A DNA stretch of 64,000 nt from Batkoa obscura (Eukaryota > Entomophthoromycota > Entomophthoromycetes > Entomophthorales > Batkoaceae): the NCBI GenBank assembly GCA_030770535.1, contig JASVEC010000007.1, positions 248,001-312,000 of the forward strand, written 5' to 3'. A program made the position numbers and the translations under genes. This document shows, piece by piece, positions 21,990-32,875 of this stretch. Every line of letters begins with the position of its first letter. The first letter of the stretch is position 1. A model generated the notes under the pieces. It had not been told where the DNA came from and searched no databases. It saw only the letters and a program-made list of their open reading frames with translations.

Positions 21990-22730
21990 AAAACAATTCT
22001 CCGATTATTTTTTTTCTTGCTTTACCACTTGCTTTTACTGCAAGTATTATACAAGAAACTGTCTGTACCTCTTCTGATAAGAGAAAAAAAGTGGCAATGT
22101 CCTCAATATGAAAAATTCCATCATAGACCTTCAGCAAATGTTGGGGGTGGTGACGTAAGCTCATTGTCTATATGGGCATTTTTTGTTAAAAGATACTAGA
22201 CTAATGGTAGTGAAAGCAAAAAGAATGAAGAAAATTCAATTGAGAAAGAATTGAGAGACAATATTAAAAATGTAAGACTCATAAAAAGGGTATTTTTAAC
22301 ATCTTTAACATTTTCAGAAATATATAGGAATATGATAGACAGTTAGGAGAGTTATTTGAAAGAAAGGGTGGATTGGTAGAGATGGAATTAAAAATCAAAC
22401 GAGAATTAGAAGACTTGGAAATCGAAAGTATTTCAGACATTATTTCGCGGGTAGATACGCTAAAAAAATAAAATGAATTTAAATATAAGAGAGAAGAGTT
22501 GTATTCGACATACAAAGAAACTCTAAATGAAAAAGAAAAGGTAAAAAAAGAAATAATCGATTTAAAAGAGGGTGAGAAACAACTTCTAAAAGGAATTGAA
22601 CAAGAAGCTTCATTTCAAAAAGAAGAGTTATAGCTTTTCAGAAGAGAAAAAGGAATCAATAACAGAAAAAAAAGGCTGCAAGATATGTTGGACGATATTG
22701 AAAAGAAAAAAGAAGCTCTAAAATGATATA
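21990..22730 (+). pseudogene. Decayed copy 2 of the membrane-anchor/coiled-coil gene family
   Basis: It keeps the three-exon plan of the 23085 gene. A hydrophobic first exon ends at 22154. A 45-nt GT-AG intron (22155-22199) leads to a 72-nt charged exon (22200-22271). A 46-nt GT-AG intron (22272-22317) leads to a long Glu/Lys-rich exon. The exon starting KYIG aligns with DYIKRK of the intact gene, but then an in-frame stop and a frame change occur, with further stops downstream. No ATG is visible for exon 1, which is preceded by an acceptor-like CAG. Most likely a pseudogene of the host's own family. Confidence 0.5.
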
Positions 22731-23084
22731 ATAAAAATTGAAATTTTTTTTATAACTTTTTTTCATATAGGCTATAGTATTTTGATAGTTAACTATTTGC
22801 TTTAGACATTGTTATAGATAGCTGAGGATAGCCGTCCATGGCTTTAAACAGACTACTTTTCAAGTCAAACTATTATACATAAATAAACTATTATGTTGAG
22901 TTTATCAAAATTTTGAACTACTCAATCTCATCTCTTAAATTTATAACCAAAACATAGAAAAGTACAAACTAAAATTAAATTCCAACCATTGGCTGCTTTA
23001 AGCCAAACCTTAAACGTGACTATCTTAAAATATAAAAAAATCATTCTTTATTTTTAATTTTTAATTTTTTAGCATATTTGCAGC

Positions 23085-23646
23085 ATGGTTTATCCCATAG
23101 TTTATCGTTTAGGCATCAGTTTAGTTATAAGCTGTGTAGCAGCAGCTACCTATCTTATATATCAAAAAAATCACGAAGAGCAAACCTATGAAACACTTTA
23201 CCAAAATTCTTCTCCAAATGACCAATGGGAGGATGTAAGTTTATTAATCTGATTTGGTCTATTTTATTAAGTGATTATAGGATCACCTGAGCGAAAGAGA
23301 GAGATCCACAGAGAAAGAAGGAAACGTATTAAGAAAACGAAATGGAAAGAATGAAGTTGACGGGAAAGATGGGATTGAAAACCAAAAAAGAAAAAACGTA
23401 GAGCTTTTTTAACTAGATTAGTTTTATCTTTAATGACTTATTTAGGATTATATTAAACGAAAGGAAGTTTTGGAGCAAGAGGACATTGAGCTAAAAGAAA
23501 TGGAAGATAAAGCTATCTCCCAGTTGGAAGAATTAGAAATTTTGAAAAAAGAAAAGGAGATAAAAGATAGAAAAGAAAGGTTGGAGTCAATGTTAATTGA
23601 TATTCAAAAGCAAAAGAAGGCATTGGAGGAATACAATAGGAATTAA
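23085..23646 (+). CDS. Unknown small protein: N-terminal membrane anchor plus coiled coil, three exons
   Basis: Exons 23085-23234, 23281-23397 and 23446-23646 join in frame to 155 aa. Introns are 46 and 48 nt; the second donor is the unusual GTAGAG. Residues about 8-26 (LGISLVISCVAAATYLIY) form a signal-anchor or transmembrane helix. Residues 51-89 are highly charged (ERERSTEKEG...KRKN). Residues 90-155 are a Glu/Lys/Leu-rich heptad-like coiled coil (ELKEMEDK, QLEELEILKKEKE). I do not recognise a family. It lies in a tandem array with at least two, probably three, decayed relatives sharing the exon plan, which supports the splice model. An acceptor-like CAG sits just before the ATG, so an additional 5' exon is possible. 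Confidence 0.55.
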
Positions 23647-23874
23647 AACGTTTTTTTGATAATCTATCTTTTTAGTTTAGAATTCTAGTTATTAAATTTT
23701 TATGTAAATTTTTTAATGTTATGATTTTTCTGCTATTATTAAAATAAAAGTACTTGTAATTCTAATTCAAGAATTTACTTCATTCATTGGTTATTTTATT
23801 CCAAACTGAAAGTGTGACTGCTTAGAATTTCTTACTCGTTTTTTTTATTCCTTTAAATCAAATAATAGCTTGCC

Positions 23875-24450
23875 CAGTAGCAACTTATTTTGGAGTAGGA
23901 GGTATATTAGCATGTGGCTATAGAGGTTATGAAGTTCAAAAAATATTTTCAAATCAAACTTAATATCATCATCGTGAACAAGCACGCCAGAACCATGTCT
24001 CAAGTACTGAAAAGGATGACGTAAATTTATTGCTGTTAATTAAACTCTTTTAAATAATTATTATTTGAAGAATGATAAAGAAAAAAGAAAATTCCTTGAG
24101 CAAGGGAAAGAGCTAAAAAGTCGAAACGGAAGCAAACAGTGAACTCATAAAACAAGATAGTGTGAAATGAGAAATCGAAGCAGAAGAAGTGTAAATCTAT
24201 TTTTAAAAGTAAAGTTAAATTAAATGAATTTGTTTAGAATTATTTTAAACGAAAGTAAGAGTCAAATAAAGGAGAGATTAAATTCGAAGAATTGGAAAAA
24301 AAATTGAGATTGAAATCGAACAGCTGGAAAAGTTAAAAAGAGAAAAAGGTACAAAGATTATAGATCAATGGAAGGAAAATAAATATATTGAGTTACATTA
24401 AAGAGCAGAAGAAAGCTATGAGAAAGTATAATGCCAGAAAAAACTAGGCA
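23875..24450 (+). pseudogene. Decayed copy 3 of the membrane-anchor/coiled-coil gene family
   Basis: A first exon with a hydrophobic segment (VATYFGVGGILACGY) ends in GATGAC before an intron-like GTAAAT...TTTGAAG (about 24020-24069). A charged second exon follows, then an intron ending TTTGTTTAG (about 24231), then a third exon starting NYFKRK, which parallels DYIKRK of the intact gene. In-frame stops occur in all three exons, so it is judged dead. The parallel exon order shows tandem duplication followed by decay. Confidence 0.5.
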
Positions 24451-24470
24451 CATGATTAAATTTTTTGAGC

Positions 24471-24576
24471 ATATGGGGATGTATTTTTGTATTTAAGAAT
24501 TTACTAACAAATTTTCCGCTCAAATAGCACTTAAAAAATGGAAAAAATAATGAAGTCAAAAAAAACACTCCCATAT
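24471..24576 (+). mobile_element. Tc1/mariner-like MITE, copy 6
   Basis: TA-flanked TGGGGATGTATTTTTG...ACACTCCCA with intact core; it lies just past the third coiled-coil family copy. Confidence 0.85.
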
Positions 24577-24579
24577 ACT

Positions 24580-25620
24580 ATAGTAAAATACAAAGTCTTT
24601 GGAGTATGTAATAATTAATATTACATTTAAGTAAAGTTCAAATTGGCTAAAAACAAGATAAACTTATATGTTTTAGTTGTCAATTCTAAGAATTACTTGA
24701 CATTAATTATAATCAATGGTATTTTTTTTGAAATTTTTTTGTTAGATATTTGTAACAAAGCAAGGAGTACTTTACTTTATTTTCAGAATTTGTATAATTT
24801 GAGCACGTTGTTTAATATAAAGCTTATGGAAGTAGTACTTAATATTTAAAATAATATAAATATAACAAGTATCAATATAAAAAAATTTCATTGTTAAAGA
24901 ACAGATAGTTAAATAATTAGTTTTAATAAATATTTCTTATTTAACAATTTTATTAAAGATTTGACTGCCATTGTCCTTTATCATAATAAAAATCCGAGTT
25001 ACTTCTAAATATAGGATGTAAAAATAAAAATTTGATTAAATAGATTAAATTATGATATCTAAAATAGTAGTAGACAGTAGTGTAGGTAAATTTTTTAAAA
25101 CATATCATGAAATCTATTCAATATAATATAACATACTACCGTTACTTGGATATGATTTGTAAAACTTTAAAGCCAATATATTAATAGCAAAAATACAAGG
25201 GCAAGATAGTAATTATAAATAAAGTTCCCAGTTCACTTTCGTTCAAACAAGTAAAATTATCATAATTTATGTCAAATTTTACAATGAAAAAAGTGATATT
25301 TTTATTGTAGTTCATTTCAAATTGAAATTTTTGTAATATACCAAAACTGGGAAAATCTGAACCTTAAGTTAATACTTAATCAAATTAGCTGTAAAAAGAT
25401 TTTATAATTAAAATAAAAGTTATATTATTAATGAAATTGAATAACTAATCTTTCTTTCTTTCATATACTTAATGTATATTTGCCACTATTTATAAATAAA
25501 AGACTACCATTAATTAATAAAATATATCGAACTAAAAATGCAACACATCGTAGTAAGTATCAGTGAAGTTAATAAAAAAGTATACAAAAAGATATAATTT
25601 TTTGATAGAAATCAATCAAA
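24580..25620. other. AT-rich intergenic DNA
   Basis: No gene or repeat recognised. Short ORFs here begin at TTG or CTG codons and have the Lys/Asn/Ile/Phe composition of random AT-rich DNA. Confidence 0.4.
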
Positions 25621-25623
25621 ACA

Positions 25624-26756
25624 ATGGATAATATTCGAAAATCTAACTAGGAAAAAATGGTCCATTAATTAGTGACATTGGACTTGAATTTATAGGTGTG
25701 TACATTGCTTATGAAGAACCAGGAACGGATAAAGAAAATTCTAAAGTATCAAATCGAGCTTTAGATTTGGGCTATGATTTTTAGGATACAGCACCAATAC
25801 TAAGAACATTTTAAGTTAATAAACGTTTGTTAATAATTTTAGCATGTTTATGCAATTGGAGGAAATGAATTATTATTATCTAAAATTCCAAGCAAAAGAA
25901 GAAAAGACGTGTTTTTATGCACGGAGTTTAGATTAGTTGAGAGCTCAGATTCATTTAATTTTATCATTCGTGGCGATAAAAAGTATATTGAATAAGCTTG
26001 TGATGCTAATTTGAAACGTTTAGAAATCAAAACAATTGATTTGTATTATCAATATAGAGTTGATTCTAATACGTACAGTTCTTAGATACTTATTCTATTT
26101 TGATACAATTTATAGTCTAATCGAGGAAACTGTTAAAGTTGTGGCTGAATTGACTAAAGAGGGTAAATTAATATTTAAGTTTATTAGAGTGTAATGCATA
26201 TGAGTTAAGGAGAGCATATAAAAATCACACTATCGCTACAGTGCAAGTTGAATATAAGTATCATTTATTTCATGGTTGTACTTGATATATTAATAAATCT
26301 AAAGCTCTTGGGAGACTGGTATTGAAAAAAACAACTTATTAGATACATGTATAAAAGTAGGAGTAACTATTATAGCTTGTTCACGATTAGGACAAGGATT
26401 TTTAAGTGAGAAGTTAGACATGCAATCACTTAGTGGTATAAATTTTCATACTACCTAAGTGCCAGAATTGAATCAAGAAAATGTAGATCATAATCTCCAA
26501 TTAGTAGAAAAATTTCAAAAGTTATCGAATGAAAAGAACACCAAGTCATCTCAACTTTAAGTTGATCATTATCTTAAGTAACCCAATGGCTTGTTTATAT
26601 GACATATTTGCTTATTTTCCTTTAGGATGATGACACTATCCCTATCTCTGGAATAAAGAAAATTTAGCATCTTTAAACATTGAATTTTCTGATAATGATA
26701 ATTAAGCTATTTGTGAGTTAGTTAACCTTGGTGTAGTGAAAGGTGAGGATTAAAGT
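25624..26756 (+). pseudogene. Aldo/keto reductase pseudogene (C-type, partner of AKR A)
   Basis: It starts MDNIRKSN and aligns along its length with the intact minus-strand gene at 53957-55152: the GKNGPL motif, EEPGTDKEN, NRALDLG, an intron ending TTTTAG near 25842, YYQYRVD, and an exon starting with WETGIEK. Its C-terminal part matches DDDTIPISG-like and later residues of that gene. Several in-frame stops and frame changes make it non-functional. It converges tail-to-tail on AKR A, as AKR C does on AKR B. Its third exon has not been overwritten by the tract shared by A, B and C, so it preserves the older C-type sequence. Confidence 0.8.
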
Positions 26757-26914
26757 GTAATTATTATATATTTATTAAATGAAAGTTATTTTCTTATGAT
26801 AAATTTAATTCAATCTATTTTGCCATTTTTGTCTTTGTCGTACAATAACTTTAATAGCTAAAAAAACTTTGGATAAAAAACTTGAATATTTTATTATACA
26901 TCAATTAAATTTCA

Positions 26915-28057
26915 TTAGATATTAACCTCTTTTAAACTTTCTGGTGGTAGCCTCTCTCCTTTAACTCCAACCTTATTAACGATAGATCTAACCTCATTAT
27001 CCAAACTATCTGGAAATTGCACTTTTAAAGTATCAAAATTATCTTCTAAATGAGCAATTGACGAAGCACCTGGTATGGGAATAAAATCATCACCCTATTT
27101 CAAATTAGTATAGAAATAGCACTAAATACTTAACAAATACCTGTTTTAAAATCCAACCAATACAAAGTTGGGCTAATGAGCAATTATATTTTAAAGCTAA
27201 TTTTTCCAATTCAGTAACAATCATCAAATTGTGTGACATATTATCTCCCTGGAATCTAGGAATACATTCTAATCCTGAACCATCTAAAGTATCAGGATTG
27301 ATTTTTCTATTTAAAAAACCTCTACCCATAGGGGAATAAGCTACAATGCTAATTCCTAATTCTTTACATGTATCTAACAATTCATTGGTCTCGATACTAG
27401 TTTCCATCAAGCTTGTTCTTTATTAGATCTTTGTTTAATTCTCAAATGCAACTTGAATTACCTGTATTCAACTTGTACTGCAGCAATAGGGTGAACTTTA
27501 TGTGCCCTTCTTAAAGTTTTTGCGCTACATTCTGATAGTCCTAAATATCTTACTTTGCCTTCATTTACTAATTCAGCCATAGCTTCAACAGTTTCTTCAA
27601 TTGGGCTATAGATCTTATTAGAGTGAAATAAAGTGTATTAACGATAGACTCACGTATTAGGATCTACTCTGTGCTGATAATATAAATCAATATAATCAAT
27701 TTGTAACCTACCTAAGCTATTTAAACAACATTCACGTACATATTCTTTAGTACCACAAGGTGACATAAGTTTAGTTATTAAATCATATTTCATCCCAAAT
27801 TTGCTACATAAAAACACTTCATTTCTTCTCTCTTTTAATACTTTAGAAATCAATTTTTCATTTTCTCCAAGTCCATAGATATCCGAAGTATCAAAAAAAT
27901 TACAGCCAAGATCAATTGCTCGATTTAATACTTTTAATTTTTCTTTTTCAGTGACTAACATGCTATCCCCAGTATTTAATCCCATACAACCTAAACCTAT
28001 GCTATTGATTAAAGGTCCATTATTTCCTAGATTCCTTTTGATATTAAATAAAGTCAT
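26915..28057 (-). CDS. Aldo/keto reductase A, four exons
   Basis: Exons 28057-27654, 27605-27462, 27411-27141 and 27094-26915 join in frame to 332 aa, the usual length for cytosolic NADPH-dependent AKRs of the AKR13/plant auxin-induced-like type. The catalytic tetrad is visible: Asp and Tyr in FFDTSDIYG, Lys in FLCSKFG and His in YYQHRVD. The C-terminal PIPGASS motif helps bind the cofactor phosphate. Introns are 48, 50 and 46 nt. From about 27772 to the end the gene is nearly identical to AKR B 25 kb away, introns included, while the first ~250 coding bases differ clearly. A TATATAAAGG box lies near 28094-28103. The substrate is unknown; carbonyl detoxification is typical for the family. Confidence 0.9.
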
Positions 28058-28788
28058 TTTTTATTTTCTAATAGTGAAATATGATTTTAGTACCTTTATA
28101 TATTCAACTTATCTACATATTTCGTTGAAATTATTACCCAAATACTATTTTTAGTTGACTATGAAATCGCGTTTTTGAAAATCTTAAATAAAATTCGGAG
28201 TATTGTTTTACAGATATACAATTTTAGATTTAAAGTTATTAATTTTAATAATTTAAAAAAATAGTTAATATAAGTACGACTATAAGATTAATTGAATGAT
28301 GTATGAGTCGGGAATTGAAATAAGAATTACTTAAAAAAAAGTGTGTCAATAATATTTCTAAGAATTTAAGGTTCAAAAAATCTATTTAAATTATTTATAT
28401 TTAGTATAAACTTAATGTTAATTGAAAAGAAATGGGATTATTCTACAGTCAATAGAATGAAATGGGGATATTTCTTGGCTTCATTTTTTCCATCTTTTAA
28501 GCGCTATTTGAGCAGAAAATTATTAGTAAAATCCTTAAACAAAAACACATCCTTAAGTAATACTCTACAAAATATAGTAGCTTCAATATTATCTATAATA
28601 AATACTAGTTTTGAAAAACTAACATGCAATAAAAATCTATTTAAATTTAAAGAATATTCTATTTAAGACAAATACTTATATTCTAATTCCATTACAACAT
28701 TTAGTATTAAAACGCTTAAAAGATTTAATTAAATATGTTCAATACTAGAATTATAAAATACTTTTATTATAAAATTAATACATAATTA
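28058..28788. other. Intergenic DNA between AKR A and the N-acetylglutamate synthase
   Basis: Holds the AKR A promoter, one MITE (28459-28555) and the 3' flank of the synthase gene. Nothing else seen. Confidence 0.4.
28459..28555 (-). mobile_element. Tc1/mariner-like MITE, copy 7 (ends worn)
   Basis: Core TTTTAAGCGCTATTTGAGCAG...TTAGTAAAATCC is present. The left end AATGGGGATAT and right end ACACATCCTTAAG are imperfect. Confidence 0.7.
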
Positions 28789-30344
28789 TTATTTTTTAGG
28801 GGGGAAGAAAGAAGCTTTAATTTTACCTGCTGACATAATATAGTCGTCCAACTTATCAATACCATCATTACCATACCAAAATAATCTCCATTGAGTACCC
28901 TTTAATATCATGTTACCATCAGATCTCTCAAAATACCATTTGTTAACTTTGTTATTAATATGAGATCGCCACATTAAATTAGGACAATATTCTTTTAATT
29001 TTTGCCATAAAACATCAGCTACACCAATGCCTTGATCCTTGGGATCTACTGCAAATTTATCTAAATAACATGTACTTTCACCTTCATTTGTCAATATAGC
29101 TACTCCTTGATAATCTCCAGCAATTAAAATATGATTTAATTGATTATTTAATCGTTTAAAATAGTTATCACCATCTAATTCTTTATGAAATGAATTTTGT
29201 AATAATTGAATTAATTTCTTTTTATCTACCTGGTCTAAATTAGAATAATTTTTTACTTTTAGTCCATATCTTAATACTGTATATCCTTCTTTATCATCAA
29301 TACTATCTTTTAAAGATGGAGAAGAATAAGGTTTATCTGTAATTATATTATTAATAACTCTTTTAATATTTACTGAAGAAGCTACAACAGCAGAAGTAGT
29401 AGCTGGTAAATAAGCTAAACTTGAATAAGCTAAATCTAAATCTCTTTTCCATAATGGAGCTTGATTTCCTTTCCAAATATTACTATTAGTAACTAAAGTA
29501 TTTAGTTGTTGTTGTAAATTAATAAAAGGATAAATTTTATTTTCTTCATTTGGTATCCCACCACGAGAATTAATAATTAACACTTTATGTACATCTGCTT
29601 TACGATTATGTATCATTACAGGCTCATCTGAATAACGAGAGAAACATTTTGATAAAGCCATTAATGTATAGTCTGATTTAGTTACTAATTGTTGACAATT
29701 AGAATTCATATATAATGGTAATATAATTGGAATATTATTATTATTTTGATTAAAACATGAAATTATTGGGTTGATATCAATTTTTAATCGCATATCATCC
29801 GAACCTTCCATTAAGCCATTACTAATTAATCGACTTTTAATATTGTATTTATTCATCATTTGTATTAAACTTAATCCATCATTTATCTTTTGCTTTCTAT
29901 TATTAATTTGCCATTCTAAATTATCTAATACAATCATAGGTTGCATACCTAATTTTTGTATATAAACCAAAGTCTTCATGACTTGTTCTAAATCTTCAAA
30001 ATTCATAGGTAAACTTAAATGTACTAATATTATTGGGAATTTCTTTTCTTTTATATTAACTATATTTTTATCCATTTTATTTAAATATGATATCGCTTCT
30101 CTTTGACTAGGTTTACTTTCTAATACATTAAATATAAATTCTTTTTCATCTCTTAAATTGTCTATACTATTCATTAACTTGACTTGTTGGGCTATCTGCG
30201 ATTTAAATATTCTAAAAATTAATGTATATTAATATCATTACTTACAGAAACATATTGTTATAAAATAACTTACTGGTTAACGATACATTTACTAGAAAAC
30301 CCCTTTCTTAAACTCAATTTTAATAAATTATTTTTATATGACAT
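28789..30344 (-). CDS. ARG2: Mitochondrial N-acetylglutamate synthase (fungal Arg2 type), two exons
   Basis: Exon 1 is 30344-30274 and exon 2 is 30211-28789, separated by a 62-nt GT-AG intron; together 497 aa. The enzyme makes N-acetylglutamate from acetyl-CoA and glutamate, the first step of arginine synthesis in the mitochondrial matrix. Exon 1 encodes MSYKNNLLKLSLRKGFSSKC, a classic basic amphipathic presequence. The start of the long frame (EKEFIFNVLES...QREAISYL) matches the conserved N terminus of fungal Arg2. A kinase-like domain of the amino-acid kinase fold fills the first ~300 residues. The C-terminal acetyltransferase domain contains LDKFAVDPKDQGIGVAD and ends with the WYFERSDG and WRLFWYG motifs. 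Taking only the long frame would lose the presequence. No regulatory uORF was identified. Confidence 0.9.
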
Positions 30345-32380
30345 CTTTTAATAAATAGAATCCTAATAAACAAATGATAAAAAAAAATTAATTGAATTTT
30401 TTAATTTTATAATCCACAGTCACTCTTCCCCTATTTATATTCTTTTTAAATCTAATGATTTTGAATCATCATGAGTAACCTAATAAAATTTAAAAAAATA
30501 AAATTAACCTCAATTTAATGCTATTTAAGCTTCACCATAAAATGAAATATTTTTCTTATCTACTACGAATCAAATTCACATATTCTCTCTTTCTATTCGT
30601 CTCAGTTCAAAATGACCCTGTTTCGAGTTGATCAGATTGGTGTTAACTTTAATCTATCAAAATATTAATTCTTCAATCTTCAAGGGTAAAAAAGTATAGT
30701 TAATATAACTATTGTAACTGTATTATGACTTATTTAGCAATAGTTTTTATTATAGTCATCAATTACATAGTCAATTTACATTATCTTAATCCTTTGTTTT
30801 TAGTCGAATTATAATCGAAGTTTTTTTCTGAAATTATTAGTTAACTAGGTCACAAAAGAATTGCAACAGCATTAAACTTAAAGTTAATTATAACAAAAAG
30901 CGACTCATATTTTTGGCTTAATGATAAGTTGGGAGGATGGCTTAAAAGTATGACAAAGCCTTAAATTAAGTTTAAAAAATTGGAATTGAATAGCCCCCCA
31001 TAAATGAAATATTTAAATGAAAATGATGTAAATGCTCAATCCTTGATTAATCTGACATCAGCTTAATATCAGTTTAATCATATTCCATTACGATTACATA
31101 TGGACATATGATATTCTTCAAGCTTTAGCTTCTTTTGAATTAATTACTTTTATTCTAACTATTGTTAACCACACAATTTATGTTCAAGTTCAAGATTGTT
31201 TCTAAATTAAGGTAATGAAAAAAGTATTTCTTTGGGATAATTTTGAATTTAAAAACTCAAGTTGAAAAAGTGAGCCATTTTGATTTCAAGATTTTATAAA
31301 ACAGATTCTAGAAAAGAAAACAGATCACTAGTATAAATCAATAGAATCTTATCTAACTTTGTTTCAATTAAATAAACCTTCGAAACATTGGACTTTTTTA
31401 CACTTAATTTTATATACCCTCATATCAAAATTAAAATTACTAGTTGACTTTTCACACTTTAAGTTCATAGTTAATCATTTCATTATTATTTACTCCTTTT
31501 CAGTTATCTCTTTATCGAATTATTTGAATTATCTTTAAGCTTAATTTGTTTTGTAATTATTTGTTGTTTTTAAATAGTTTTCATAAAATGCTGCTTATGA
31601 TGAGTAAGAATAAAAATAAGTAGTGGATAATAATCTTTAAGAATAAGTCTAATTTAAGCCTAAGCTGATTGAATTTTAAAGATACAATCTAATTTCAATA
31701 GTAAGAGTATTGAGCTTCAATATAAGAAAATTATTAATATTAGCTTATGGCTTCAACTTACAATCAAAACCGATTTCATCCTACAAATCAAATAAATCAT
31801 TCTAAGTTATTAATATAATCAAATGAACTTTGACAAAAGAGCTCTCCATCATTTGATTATCAGATAGATCATATACCTAAAAGCTGTTTCTCATAATAGT
31901 AAGTGGGTTCAAAAATACACTATTTTCATTAATAATATATACTTAATTTTTATAAAGATGTACAAATCATTTATGAAAATAATATACAAGATAAAGGAAA
32001 GTTATTTAATGCTCATCCTCTGTTCTCTATTGCACTAAAAACTTGTTCTATGGAAAAATCAATGCTCAATACTAATTTTTATTCAAGCTAATTCTTAATT
32101 TAAGCTTTAAATTTTAAGAGTTTTTATTTTCTTTTGTTCAATTTTAGATCTGATATTTATTAATATCTTTATTTATTTATGATATAAAAATATTGACACT
32201 AAGTTTTAATAAAATGTTAACATTTACTGACTACGAAATACTAGTAAGCAGATGTAAATAATATCTTGTCTATTTTTAACTTTCAAAAACTAAACAAAAT
32301 ATAAAATTCAATTTACACTCATTCTTTCCAATTTAAAAACTAACAATTGAAGTTCAATTTCAATCTAGATTTGAATTTCA
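30345..32380. other. Long AT-rich intergenic region
   Basis: About 2 kb between the divergent flank of the synthase gene and the TRA1 3' end. No frame of convincing composition, no repeat and no RNA gene were recognised. Confidence 0.4.
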
Positions 32381-32383
32381 AAT

Positions 32384-32488
32384 AAATGGAGGGTGTTTTT
32401 TTTAGCTTCATTACTTTTTTCATTTTTCAAACACTATTTGAGTGGAAAAATTGTTAGTAAATTCTTAAATACAAAATACATCCCTAAA
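32384..32488 (-). mobile_element. Tc1/mariner-like MITE, copy 8 (diverged)
   Basis: AAATGGAGGGTG...TTTCAAACACTATTTGAGTGG...ACATCCCTAAAT: the core is recognisable, but the central AAGCGCT has mutated to AAACACT. Confidence 0.7.
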
Positions 32489-32544
32489 TTATAAAAGTTT
32501 CAATTCAATATTATTAAAAATAGGGGTATATATATAAGAATATA

Positions 32545-32643
32545 TATAAGAATGTTTTTTTGGTTTCGTTACTTTTCCTTTTTTTTTAAGTATTATTTGA
32601 GCAGAAGGATTGTTAGTAAAATTAAAAAAAAATCCTCTTATAT
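32545..32643 (-). mobile_element. Tc1/mariner-like MITE, copy 9 (degenerate)
   Basis: The core TTGGTTTCGTTACTTTTCC...AAGTATTATTTGAGCAG...TTGTTAGTAAAAT lies within 60 bp of copy 8 and next to a TATATATAAGAA duplication. The ends are badly worn. Confidence 0.55.
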
Positions 32644-32875
32644 CATTCTATAGATTAAAAACAAACTAAAATTTTTAGCACTCAATTCTTATTACTTTGA
32701 AATTGTTTATAAAAATTAAAAAAGCTAATTAAATGTTCCATTTTAACAATGAATTAAGTATAAAAAATGTTAAAAATTAAAAAAGATATTAAAAGTAAAT
32801 AAACATTTCATTTAATATATTACTTTAATAAATGAGTAATACAATCCCTTAATCTTAAAAGCCTTATAACTCTTC

